From NCBI GenBank assembly GCA_014879535.1, contig JACSRX010000015.1:1-44495 (forward strand): a stretch of DNA of 44,495 nucleotides. The letters run 5' to 3'. The position numbers and the translations under genes were made by a program. Under the pieces are notes generated by a model, which ran no database searches, was not told the origin of the DNA, and was given only the letters and a program-made list of their open reading frames with translations. Positions 10,174 to 17,477 of the stretch are shown here, one piece after another; within the stretch, counting starts at the first letter, position 1, and each line of letters opens with the position of its first letter. The stretch comes from Chthoniobacterales bacterium (GTDB taxonomy: Bacteria > Verrucomicrobiota > Verrucomicrobiia > Chthoniobacterales > JACTMZ01).

Positions 10174-11277
10174 TCAGCGGGGTGGCGCCGGATGCGGGAG
10201 CGCCAGGAATTCCAGGTCCAGCGCGTTGCGCCAGGCCTGGATGACCGCGTCATTGCGGGACTGGAGGGCGTCGAGGTATTCACGGTGGGCATCGATGAGG
10301 AGGTTCACGCTGAGCGCTCCGACGCGGTATCGGCGCTCGGCGAGGTCGGAGGCCTCCCTCAGGTTCTCGACGAGTTTCTGGGGGATGGCTGCGGCGACCT
10401 CGCGAGCCGCCCTCACTGCGACCCGGCGCCGGGCGGTTTCCCGGGCGAGTTTGGTGCGGGCGTCCTCCATGAAGCGCGCTTTCGTTCCGTCAACCGTGGA
10501 ACCCGCGGTCGTCCCAGGCCGCGTGGTTCCGGCAGCGGCCTCCCCCCCGCCCAGTCCCTCGCGCGTGAACCATCCGCCGATGGTGAAGGATTCCATTTCG
10601 CCCGCGGCATCAAGGCCTGCAAGGCCGCGCACGATTTCCGCCTCGCGGATTTTCAGGAGCAGGGCGCCGCCGTTTTCCCCGCCGTCCGGTGCCTCCGGTG
10701 GAAGCGCGAAGTTGCCGGTGATGTTCAGGGGCTCGTCTTCCCCGCGTCCAAGCAGGCCGTTGAGCTCCGTGCGAAGGAATTGTTTCCGCACGTCCGCCTC
10801 GGCGGCCTGCCGCACGAACGGCAGCGCGGCGCCCTCCAGGATGCGGCGTTCGATGAGGGCCTCGACGCCCGCGGCGGGGCGTTCCTCGAGCATTTTCACG
10901 AGCGCCGAGATCCGCTCGGCAAGGTCCCCGGCCGTCGCCGCGGTTTCCGAGGCGGCTTTGTATTCCATCGCCCGCAGGCGCGTTTCAGCAGCCAGCGCGA
11001 AGCGGAATTCGTCGAGATAGAGGCGTGCCAGGCCGGCATCGAGATTCAGGACCGCGCTGCGGAAACTTTCCCGCGAACGGAAGTCGAGCGGCTGCGGAAC
11101 GACGGGCGGTTCTGCGCCGGAGGGTTCCGGAAGGGCCGCAACCTGCTGTTCGTAGAAATGCAGTTCGGGGTTGCCGGCCAGCGCGAGGCCGGCGAGTTCC
11201 TCCGGTGTGAGGGCGGGGGCGGCGGTCTCCGCCAGCGCCGAACCGGCGAGCGCAAGGGAAAGGGCGAGCATTTTCAT
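10174..11277 (-). CDS. Second TolC-like outer-membrane factor of the metal operon (short)
   Basis: The protein has 367 residues, shorter than the 420-480 usual for TolC-type proteins. The start at MKMLALSLALAGSALA gives a signal peptide, and its ATG overlaps the pump stop codon by 4 bp (ATGA). The C-terminal half has long Ala/Glu/Arg-rich helices and a closing pattern (YRVGALSVNLLIDAHREYL, then QAWRNALDLEFL) like that of the other outer-membrane factor in this operon, so the two appear paralogous. The N-terminal half is reduced: the usual first helical hairpin and strand pair are hard to place. It may be a variant channel or a non-channel accessory protein. The family assignment is fairly safe and the role is not. 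Confidence 0.7.
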   Translation of the reverse strand: MKMLALSLALAGSALAETAAPALTPEELAGLALAGNPELHFYEQQVAALPEPSGAEPPVVPQPLDFRSRESFRSAVLNLDAGLARLYLDEFRFALAAETRLRAMEYKAASETAATAGDLAERISALVKMLEERPAAGVEALIERRILEGAALPFVRQAAEADVRKQFLRTELNGLLGRGEDEPLNITGNFALPPEAPDGGENGGALLLKIREAEIVRGLAGLDAAGEMESFTIGGWFTREGLGGGEAAAGTTRPGTTAGSTVDGTKARFMEDARTKLARETARRRVAVRAAREVAAAIPQKLVENLREASDLAERRYRVGALSVNLLIDAHREYLDALQSRNDAVIQAWRNALDLEFLALPHPAPPR

Positions 11278-14200
11278 GAGTCGGATTTGGTCTTTCCCAG
11301 CCGGGACTCGAAGACCTGATAGAGGATCGGCAGGATGACGAGGGTGAGGAACGTCGAACTGATGATGCCGCCGATGACGACGGTCGCAAGGGGACGCTGC
11401 ACCTCCGCGCCCGCGCCGTGGCCGAACGCCATCGGCAGGAAGCCGAAGCTGGCGACCATCGCGGTCATCATGACGGGGCGCAACCGGGTGAGGGAGCCCT
11501 CGATCACCGCGTCGAACAGCGTGAGGCCCGCCTCGCGAAGCTGGTTGTAGTAGCTGACCATCATCAGGCCGTTGAGAACGGCGACGCCGGAGAGCGCGAT
11601 GAAGCCCACGCCGGCGCTGATGCTGAACGGCATCCCCCGCAGCCACAGGGCGAAGACGCCCCCGGTCACGGCGAGAGGGATGCCCGTGTAGATGAGCAGG
11701 GCCTGCCGGAGGCTGCCGAACGCCATGAAGATGAGCAGGAAGATGATGAGCAGGGCGACGGGGACGATGATCGTGAGCCGGGCCCGGGCCTCCTGGAGGT
11801 TCTTGAACTGGCCCCCGAATTCCACGGTGTAGCCGGGGGGGAGCTCCACCTGTGCGGCCACTTTCTTCTGAGCTTCGAGGACGAAGCTTTCCACGTCGCG
11901 TCCGCGGAGGTTGACCATGATGGCTGCGCGTCGCTGGCCCATCTCCCGGGCGATGGTGTTGACCTTTTCATCGACGGAGAAATCCGCGACCTGGCCGAGC
12001 GTGACCAGTCCTCCGGCGTCCGTGCGGAGCGGGAGTTTCTTCATCTCATCGATCTTCGCGCGGAGGTTTTCGGGCAGGCGGACGATGATGGGATACCGCC
12101 GGTTGCCGTCGATGATGACGCCGGGTTCCCCCCCGGCCATCGCATTCTCCACCGCTTCGTTGATCTCCCTGGCATGGACGTTGTATTTTGCCATCGCTTC
12201 ACGATTGGGGGTGACTTCAAGCAGCGGCGCCTTGCCGAGCGCGTCAAACTCGACATCGGCGGCTCCGGGCACCGTTTCGAGGATTTCGCGCACCTCCCCG
12301 GCGATCCGCTCGATTTCGGCGTAGTCGTCGCCGAAGACCTTGACCGCGATGTCGGCGCGGGTGCCCTCGAGGATTTCGTTGAAGCGCATCTCGATGGGCT
12401 GCGAAAAGAGATACGCCTGCCCTGGCACCTGGACGCCGAGTTCGGCGCTCATGCGGTCGGCCAGATCGTCCTTTGTCACGGTCCTGCCTCCGGTTTTCGG
12501 CCATTCTTCGAGCGGTTTGTAGAAGATGTAGGTGTCGGCGACGTTCACGCCCATCGGGTCGGTCGCGACCTCGGCGGTTCCGATGCGGGAGAATGTGTGG
12601 GCGACTCCGGGGAAATTCTCCAAAAGCACCTTTTCCGCGCGCTCCTGCATCCGGATCGAGGCGTCAAGGCCGATGCTGGTCGTGCGGATCATGTGCGTTG
12701 CGAAGGAGCCCTCGTCGAGCTGGGGGATGAATTCGGCCCCCATCCGGCTGAAAACGAACAGGGAGAGCGCGAAGAGGGCGGTCGCACCGGCGACAAAAGG
12801 CAGGCGCATCCGGAGGGCCAGACGCAGGACCGGTTCATAGAGGCGCTTGAGAAAGCGGATCATGAAGTTGTCCCCTTCGCTGATCCTGCCGCGCAGGAAA
12901 TACGAGCAGAGCACGGGCATGAGGGTGAGCGAGAGGATCAACGCGCCGACAAGCGCATAGATGACCGTGAGGGCCATCGGTTTGAACATCTTGCCTTCGA
13001 CGCCCACGAGCGAGAGCAGCGGGATGTAAACGATGGTGATGATGAGCACCCCGAAGAACGCGGGGCGTCCGACCTCCTTCGCGGCGGAGAGCACGGTGTG
13101 GAGGCGCTCGTCCTTGTTGAGCAGCCTTCCCAGTTCGTGCTGCCGCAGGCCGAGGCGCCGCACGATGTTTTCCACCATCACGACGGCCCCGTCGATGATG
13201 AGGCCGAAGTCCACGGCGCCCAGGCTCATGAGGTTGCCGGAGAGCTTCGTCCCGACCATGCCGGTGATGGCGAAAAGGAAGGAGAGGGGGATTGCGGAGG
13301 ACACGATGAGGGCGGCGCGCCAGTTGCCGAGCAGCAGGAGCAGCACGACGATCACGAGGATCGCACCCTCGAAAAGGTTCCTCTCGACGGTCGCGATGGT
13401 CTTGTCCACGAGCGTCGTGCGGTCGTAAACGGTTATGATCTCCACGCCCGGGGGCAGTTTCGCGCGGATTTCCCCGATCTTGTCGTCCACGCGTTTGGCG
13501 ATGATGCGGCTGTTCTCGCCGGCGAGCATGAGGGCCGCGCCGAGCACGGCCTCCCGGCCGTTCCATGTGGCGGAGCCGGTGCGGATGTTCTTGCCGATCC
13601 CGACCTCGGCGAGGTCCTTCACGCGGAGCGGTTCGGCGCCGGCCCGGAATTTCACGGGCAGGCCGCCGATTTCCGCGGCGCTCCGGACGCGGCCGTCCGT
13701 GCGGACGGCGATCTGTTCGCCGCCGAGCTGGATGACGCTGCCGCCGGCGTTCTCGACGTTTTCGCCGATGGTGTCGGAGAGTTCCTTGAACGTGACCCCG
13801 CTGGCCATGAGGGTCTCGGGCTTGGGCAGGATGACGATCTGTTTTTCGTAGCCGCCGGAGGCGTTCACTTCGGCGATGCCCGGCACGCCGCGGAGCTGGG
13901 GTTTGACGGTGAAGTCATGGATGAGCTTGAGTTCCATGAGCTGTTCGTCGCGGTTCTCCGGCTTGTCGGGCCCGTCGTAGCCGGGGGCGTAATCGACCAC
14001 GTAGTAGTAGATTTCCCCGAGGCCGGTGGTGATGGGCGCGAGCTTCGGCGAGACGCCGTGGGGAAGGTCATCGACCGCGTTTTGCAGCCGTTCGCTCACG
14101 AGCTGCCGGGCGCGGTAGATGTCCGTGCCCTCCTCGAACACGAGCGTCACCTGGGAGAGGCCGAACTTCGAGAGCGAACGCATTTCGGTCATTCCGGGGA

Positions 14201-14426
14201 TGCCGAACATCTCCATTTCCAGCGGATAGGTGACGAGTTTCTCGATTTCCTCGGGGGCGAGTCCCTTGACCTCGCTGTTGATCTGGACCTGGATGTTCGT
14301 GATGTCGGGAACGGCGTCGACGGGGAGGCGGCTGGCCGACCAAAGGCCGGTGATGAGCAGCCCGAGGGCGCCCAGCAGGACGAAGACCCGCTGGCGCATG
14401 GAGAATTCGATGATTTTTTCGATCAT
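11274..14426 (-). CDS. czcA: Heavy-metal RND efflux pump, CzcA type
   Basis: The protein has 1,050 residues, full length for the HME subfamily of RND pumps. These inner-membrane trimers drive metal ions out through the outer membrane using the proton gradient. The N-terminus (SMRQRVFVLLGALGLLITGL) is the first membrane helix, followed by DAVPDITNIQVQI, typical of CzcA. The proton-relay helix reads AVDFGLIIDGAVVMVEN, giving D406, D412 and E419, which line up with the D/D/E set described for CzcA rather than the CusA version. I therefore lean towards divalent zinc, cobalt, nickel or cadmium over copper or silver. The gene starts 3 nt after the adaptor stop codon and its own stop overlaps the next start (ATGA), so it is tightly coupled on both sides. 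Confidence 0.93.
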   Translation of the reverse strand: MIEKIIEFSMRQRVFVLLGALGLLITGLWSASRLPVDAVPDITNIQVQINSEVKGLAPEEIEKLVTYPLEMEMFGIPGMTEMRSLSKFGLSQVTLVFEEGTDIYRARQLVSERLQNAVDDLPHGVSPKLAPITTGLGEIYYYVVDYAPGYDGPDKPENRDEQLMELKLIHDFTVKPQLRGVPGIAEVNASGGYEKQIVILPKPETLMASGVTFKELSDTIGENVENAGGSVIQLGGEQIAVRTDGRVRSAAEIGGLPVKFRAGAEPLRVKDLAEVGIGKNIRTGSATWNGREAVLGAALMLAGENSRIIAKRVDDKIGEIRAKLPPGVEIITVYDRTTLVDKTIATVERNLFEGAILVIVVLLLLLGNWRAALIVSSAIPLSFLFAITGMVGTKLSGNLMSLGAVDFGLIIDGAVVMVENIVRRLGLRQHELGRLLNKDERLHTVLSAAKEVGRPAFFGVLIITIVYIPLLSLVGVEGKMFKPMALTVIYALVGALILSLTLMPVLCSYFLRGRISEGDNFMIRFLKRLYEPVLRLALRMRLPFVAGATALFALSLFVFSRMGAEFIPQLDEGSFATHMIRTTSIGLDASIRMQERAEKVLLENFPGVAHTFSRIGTAEVATDPMGVNVADTYIFYKPLEEWPKTGGRTVTKDDLADRMSAELGVQVPGQAYLFSQPIEMRFNEILEGTRADIAVKVFGDDYAEIERIAGEVREILETVPGAADVEFDALGKAPLLEVTPNREAMAKYNVHAREINEAVENAMAGGEPGVIIDGNRRYPIIVRLPENLRAKIDEMKKLPLRTDAGGLVTLGQVADFSVDEKVNTIAREMGQRRAAIMVNLRGRDVESFVLEAQKKVAAQVELPPGYTVEFGGQFKNLQEARARLTIIVPVALLIIFLLIFMAFGSLRQALLIYTGIPLAVTGGVFALWLRGMPFSISAGVGFIALSGVAVLNGLMMVSYYNQLREAGLTLFDAVIEGSLTRLRPVMMTAMVASFGFLPMAFGHGAGAEVQRPLATVVIGGIISSTFLTLVILPILYQVFESRLGKTKSDS

Positions 14427-14429
14427 GGT

Positions 14430-15200
14430 TCAGTGGGAGTGTCCGCCGCCCTTGGTGGCGCGCAACTCGATGAGGTAAAGGGTTTCAACGGGATTGGCGG
14501 CGACGACGTCGCCCGCGTAGATGCCTCCGGTGATCTCGGCGTATTCGGCGTTTTCCGCTCCCACGGTGACGGGGGTGCGGAGCAGGTAATCTCCGTTTTG
14601 GACGAAGGCGAACTTGCCCGCGGCCGTTTCCAGCACGGCCGAGCGCGGCACGGTGAGAACGGTCTCTTCGGCTGCGGATTCCCTGACAAACCCGGAAACG
14701 AACTCGCCGACGGCGAGCGTGTTCCGCGGATCGGGAATCTGCAGGATCGCCTCGATGCTGTTTACCGCCTCCTTCGACACGGGGTCGATGCGCCACACGG
14801 TTGCTTCATAGCTGGCGTCATGGATGCCGAGCGTGGCGGGTTCTCCGCCCGCGAGTTTTTCCGCCAGGGCGGAATCCAGGAGCGCGGTGGCGTAGGCGAA
14901 ACCCGTCTGCTCGCCGCCGGCGCGGGAGGGTTCGCCGGCGGCCCGATAAACCTGCGCATTGATCGGCACGAGAGGGGAGAGTTTTTGTTCCCCGGCTTCC
15001 GCGAGTTCCAAGCCGATGGCCCTGCTGGTTTCATCGATCAGCACGATGCCCCTGCCTTCAACAAAGCTCGCGCCGGCCCCCTCGGCGCCGTGATCGTGGT
15101 GGTCGCCGTCGGTTCCGTCCGGCCCGGCGGTTTCGGGGCCGCAGCCGGGCAGGGCGGCGATCAGCAATGCGGCGAAGGCTGGGCGAAGGAACCGTTTCAT
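14430..15200 (-). CDS. Lipoprotein membrane-fusion (adaptor) protein of the metal pump
   Basis: The protein has 256 residues. The start at MKRFLRPAF gives a lipoprotein signal with lipobox ALPGC (C20). Right after it comes DGDHHDHG, and the last residues are GGGHSH, so both ends carry His-rich metal-binding patterns. The body has the beta-barrel and membrane-proximal features of periplasmic adaptors (LTVPRSAVLET, then GDYLLRTPVTVG, GIYAGDVVAANP). It lacks a clear lipoyl/hairpin pair and is short for CusB/CzcB (about 400). It lies between an outer-membrane factor (ATGA overlap) and the pump (3-nt gap), so an adaptor role is well supported by context. How a short adaptor spans the periplasm is an open point. 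Confidence 0.82.
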   Translation of the reverse strand: MKRFLRPAFAALLIAALPGCGPETAGPDGTDGDHHDHGAEGAGASFVEGRGIVLIDETSRAIGLELAEAGEQKLSPLVPINAQVYRAAGEPSRAGGEQTGFAYATALLDSALAEKLAGGEPATLGIHDASYEATVWRIDPVSKEAVNSIEAILQIPDPRNTLAVGEFVSGFVRESAAEETVLTVPRSAVLETAAGKFAFVQNGDYLLRTPVTVGAENAEYAEITGGIYAGDVVAANPVETLYLIELRATKGGGHSH

Positions 15201-16474
15201 GGCCGGCCCTCCTGCGGGGCATCGAGGCTCCCGCCGGTGAGGAGATTGAGATCGAGGAACGTGCGCCATGCGTCGAGCACGGCATTCTGGGAGGTGCGGA
15301 GCGCGCCGAGATAGGCGGCTTGGGCGTCAAGGTAGAGTTGCGCGCCGATGGAACCGTTGCGCAGCTGGGTGCCGGCGAGTCCCGAGGCTTCCCTCACGTT
15401 TTCCAGCAGCCCCGGCGGGATCATGCCGATCTGGCGCCGGGTGAGTTCGTGGGCTTTGAGCAGGTTGACGATCTGGACTTCCACGTCGCGCAACGCCTTC
15501 ACGCGCAGCGCCCCGGCGCCCTCGGCGCGGGCTTTGGCGGTGCGGATGTTTCCGATGTTCCAGTCCCAGAGCGGCACCGTTGCGGTGACGGCCCCGCCGA
15601 AGTTCTGCTCGGTGTCTCCGGCGACATCGCGGCTGAAAAACGGCCCGATGGCGAAGTCCGGCGCAATATCGAGCCGGGCGGCCGTGAGTTCGCGGGCGGA
15701 GCGTTCCAGTTCTTTCTGCCGGATTTTCAACAGGGGGTTGTTGTTCTGCGCGGCGAAGACGACGGCGGATTCGTTGAATCCTCCGGACGGCGGCACGAAC
15801 GCCGAGGAAATCCGGAGGGGCAGGTTCTGCGGGCGCCCCAGCAGGGCGTTGAGTTGCGCGCGGGTGTCTTCGCGGCGCAGGCAGGCCTCCTTGATCGCCG
15901 CCCCGAGCTCCACGAGGCTTGCCTGGACGAGCCGGGTTTCGATCCGGAGGCGAGCTCCGTAGTCCGGCGCCGTTCCGAGCCGCGAGGCGAGTCCGCTGCC
16001 CTGCCTGTAAATCTCCTCCGCCGCGTCCGCCTCCGCGGTGGCGGCCATGTGCTCGTAGGCGAGCAGCCGGACGCGCCCTGCGAGCGAGAGGCGGAATTGC
16101 TCCAGCCCGAGTTCGGCGATTTCGATGTTCTTGTCCGCGATGGCCTTGCGGAGCGTCCCCTTGCCGGGAAACTCGAAGGTCTGCATCAGGGAAACGCCGA
16201 ATGTCGTGCCGTTGCCCTGGAGAAGATTTTCCGAGTCGCGGACTTCGCGGGCGCCGACCTCGACCGAAACCTCCGGATTCCTGAAGAATCCGGCCTGGGT
16301 GCGCTGCCCCCGGGCCGCGTCGGCCTCGGCTTGGAAGCTCCCGAGCTCCGCGTTGTTGTCCATCGCCATCGCGACGAGCTGGTCGATCGAGACGGCGGGG
16401 TTCTCCTGCGCGGAAAGTTCCGCGAGGGGTGCGAGGCAAAGCGCCGCGCATGCCAGCATGTTCCGTCGATTCAT
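15197..16474 (-). CDS. czcC: TolC-family outer-membrane factor, CzcC type
   Basis: The protein has 425 residues, normal length for CzcC/TolC proteins, which form the outer-membrane duct of tripartite pumps. A signal peptide precedes ELSAQE. The first repeat starts SIDQLVAMAMDNNAELGSFQ and contains RNPEVSVEVGAREV and FEFPGKGTLRKAIA; the second contains NNPLLKIRQKELERSA and FAIGPFF. This internal duplication is the family hallmark. The stop overlaps the adaptor start by ATGA, and its own start overlaps the stop of a possible 31-codon ORF in the same way. The symbol follows the CzcA-type signature of the pump and is tentative. Confidence 0.85.
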   Translation of the reverse strand: MNRRNMLACAALCLAPLAELSAQENPAVSIDQLVAMAMDNNAELGSFQAEADAARGQRTQAGFFRNPEVSVEVGAREVRDSENLLQGNGTTFGVSLMQTFEFPGKGTLRKAIADKNIEIAELGLEQFRLSLAGRVRLLAYEHMAATAEADAAEEIYRQGSGLASRLGTAPDYGARLRIETRLVQASLVELGAAIKEACLRREDTRAQLNALLGRPQNLPLRISSAFVPPSGGFNESAVVFAAQNNNPLLKIRQKELERSARELTAARLDIAPDFAIGPFFSRDVAGDTEQNFGGAVTATVPLWDWNIGNIRTAKARAEGAGALRVKALRDVEVQIVNLLKAHELTRRQIGMIPPGLLENVREASGLAGTQLRNGSIGAQLYLDAQAAYLGALRTSQNAVLDAWRTFLDLNLLTGGSLDAPQEGRP

Positions 16475-16566
16475 GGGCGGGGCGCTTCAGTCCCGGAAGC
16501 CGGGGTGACGGCGTGCGCCGGCTTCGTGATTCCGGAACGGATGGATTTTGTTTCGTGAAGTGTCAT
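16471..16566 (-). CDS. Possible 31-codon leader ORF coupled to czcC
   Basis: This short frame starts MTLHETKSIRSG and ends GTEAPRP, with its TGA overlapping the czcC ATG as ATGA. The same 4-bp overlap recurs between most neighbours of this operon, which is the main reason to list it. It has no signal peptide, membrane segment or known domain. I see no convincing Shine-Dalgarno, and czcC itself has none. It may be a translated leader that couples or regulates czcC, or a chance frame in GC-rich DNA. Confidence 0.3.
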   Translation of the reverse strand: MTLHETKSIRSGITKPAHAVTPASGTEAPRP

Positions 16567-16631
16567 GGGTTGTCCTGTCGGTGGTGCGCAGCCGGATGCT
16601 GCGCGGGGTTGGGCGGGGAAGAGCCGCGGCA

Positions 16632-16650
16632 AAGGGGGATGACTCCCCTT
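16632..16650 (-). other. Short inverted repeat between the first two genes of the metal operon
   Basis: AAGGGG (16632-16637) pairs with CCCCTT (16645-16650) around a 7-nt loop, 46 nt after the stop of the Cys/His-rich gene in the direction of transcription. It lacks a U-run, so it may be an attenuator, an mRNA processing or stability hairpin, or chance. The rest of 16567-16695 shows nothing I can name except a CGCCCGCGGGCG palindrome near 16686. Confidence 0.3.
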
Positions 16651-16695
16651 GATGGGCGGCAATCCATTCACACGGGCGCACCGCGCCCGCGGGCG

Positions 16696-17016
16696 TCAGG
16701 ACAATTGGGGCGGGTGGTCGATTTCCCGGACGGGACCCTCGGCGGGAAAATCCTTCAGATCGAAGGAGAAGCCGGAAGTCAGCGCGGCAAAAACGAAATT
16801 CGGGGCTTCAGCCAATGCGACGGGCAGATGGGAGTGGCTGTGGCAGCACGTGTGGCTCGATGCGCAGTCCGACTGTTGGGAAGCGGAAGCCTGATGTTCC
16901 GAAGCATGCCGGGTTGCGCAGGAAAAATCCTCATAGGCATGGACGGCACCGCCGCCCGCCATCAGGAGGATGAAAACGGCCCAGAAAACCCGGGCGTATT
17001 TGAAACAAACACGCAT
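16696..17016 (-). CDS. Small Cys/His-rich secreted protein at the head of the metal operon
   Basis: The protein has 106 residues. An N-terminal hydrophobic stretch (VFWAVFILLMAGGGAVHA) acts as signal peptide or anchor. The mature part holds CATRHASEH, then CASSHTCCHSHSHLP, that is four Cys and several His, a likely metal site. It ends REIDHPPQLS. It resembles the small DUF2946-like proteins that precede Cus/Czc operons, but I cannot assign it to that family firmly. It is the first gene after a candidate promoter and is separated from czcC by about 220 nt. A periplasmic metal sensor or buffer is inferred from composition and position. Confidence 0.65.
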   Translation of the reverse strand: MRVCFKYARVFWAVFILLMAGGGAVHAYEDFSCATRHASEHQASASQQSDCASSHTCCHSHSHLPVALAEAPNFVFAALTSGFSFDLKDFPAEGPVREIDHPPQLS

Positions 17017-17027
17017 CGTCGCAGGCT

Positions 17028-17057
17028 TCTATTCCTGCGGCGCCTGCGTTTTGTCAA
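17028..17057 (-). promoter_or_regulatory. Candidate promoter of the metal-efflux operon
   Basis: Read on the minus strand there is a perfect -35 TTGACA (17057-17052), an 18-bp spacer and a weak -10 AATAGA (17033-17028). The start codon at 17016 lies only 11 nt beyond the -10, so the mRNA would be nearly leaderless. The spacer is filled by a repeat unit described separately, suggesting regulation in the spacer. Confidence 0.45.
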
Positions 17058-17080
17058 CGTGGAAGTTGGCCTGCGGCGCC
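17034..17080. repeat. 11-bp direct repeat in the metal-operon promoter (candidate operator)
   Basis: CCTGCGGCGCC occurs at 17034-17044 and again at 17070-17080, 36 bp apart start to start. The first copy fills most of the spacer between the candidate -10 and -35; the second lies just upstream of the -35. Each contains the GGCGCC palindrome. The placement fits a metal-responsive regulator binding, but no regulator gene is in the window. Confidence 0.4.
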
Positions 17081-17094
17081 CGGGGAAGGGCGGC

Positions 17095-17469
17095 TCAACC
17101 GTAGCTCTTGGAGAATTTCTTTTTGCCGTCGTCCTCGGAGCCGTCCGGCTTCGGGGCCTCGCCGCCCTGGGGGGGGACGGCCTCGACCGCCGGTTTCCCG
17201 GCCTCGACGAAGGCGAGCTGGAGGTCGGCGAGCACCTTGTTGAGCATGTCGCCCTCTTCGGTCGTGAGGTTGCCGCGCGTCTTTTCGCGGATCATTTCGA
17301 GCTGGTCGATGAAGATGCGGGCCACCGGGAGGTTGGGATCCATGGGCTTGCCGTCGGGACCGGGGATTTGCCCGAGCATGAGCGCGATCTGCTGCGCCTG
17401 CATGAGGACGAACTCGATGAATCGGCGGGTCATTTCGCCGGACTGCACGGAATTTTGCACTTCAGCCAT
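17095..17469 (-). CDS. DUF1844 family protein
   Basis: The protein has 124 residues. The core (FIEFVLMQAQQIALMLGQIP, then ARIFIDQLEMIREKTRGNLT and LNKVLADLQLAFVEAG) matches DUF1844, a small helical family of unknown function common in Planctomycetes, Verrucomicrobia and Acidobacteria. The C-terminal third is a charged linker ending KKKFSKSYG. It has no signal peptide, so is probably cytoplasmic. It starts 8 nt after the M16 protease stop and is the last gene of that four-gene run. An 8-C run on the coding strand lies in the linker but the frame is intact. Confidence 0.85.
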   Translation of the reverse strand: MAEVQNSVQSGEMTRRFIEFVLMQAQQIALMLGQIPGPDGKPMDPNLPVARIFIDQLEMIREKTRGNLTTEEGDMLNKVLADLQLAFVEAGKPAVEAVPPQGGEAPKPDGSEDDGKKKFSKSYG

Positions 17470-17477
17470 GGGGATGT

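Noticed and set aside
11418-15314. A 1,298-codon open frame antisense to the pump and adaptor genes
   Set aside because: It is a shadow of GC-rich coding DNA: the opposite strand encodes unmistakable CzcA and adaptor proteins, and the antisense product is rich in Asp, Glu and His with no domain.
17161-17180. G8 run in the DUF1844 gene as a second slippage frameshift
   Set aside because: The DUF1844 frame is intact across it and the family domain lies upstream, so nothing shows a shift.
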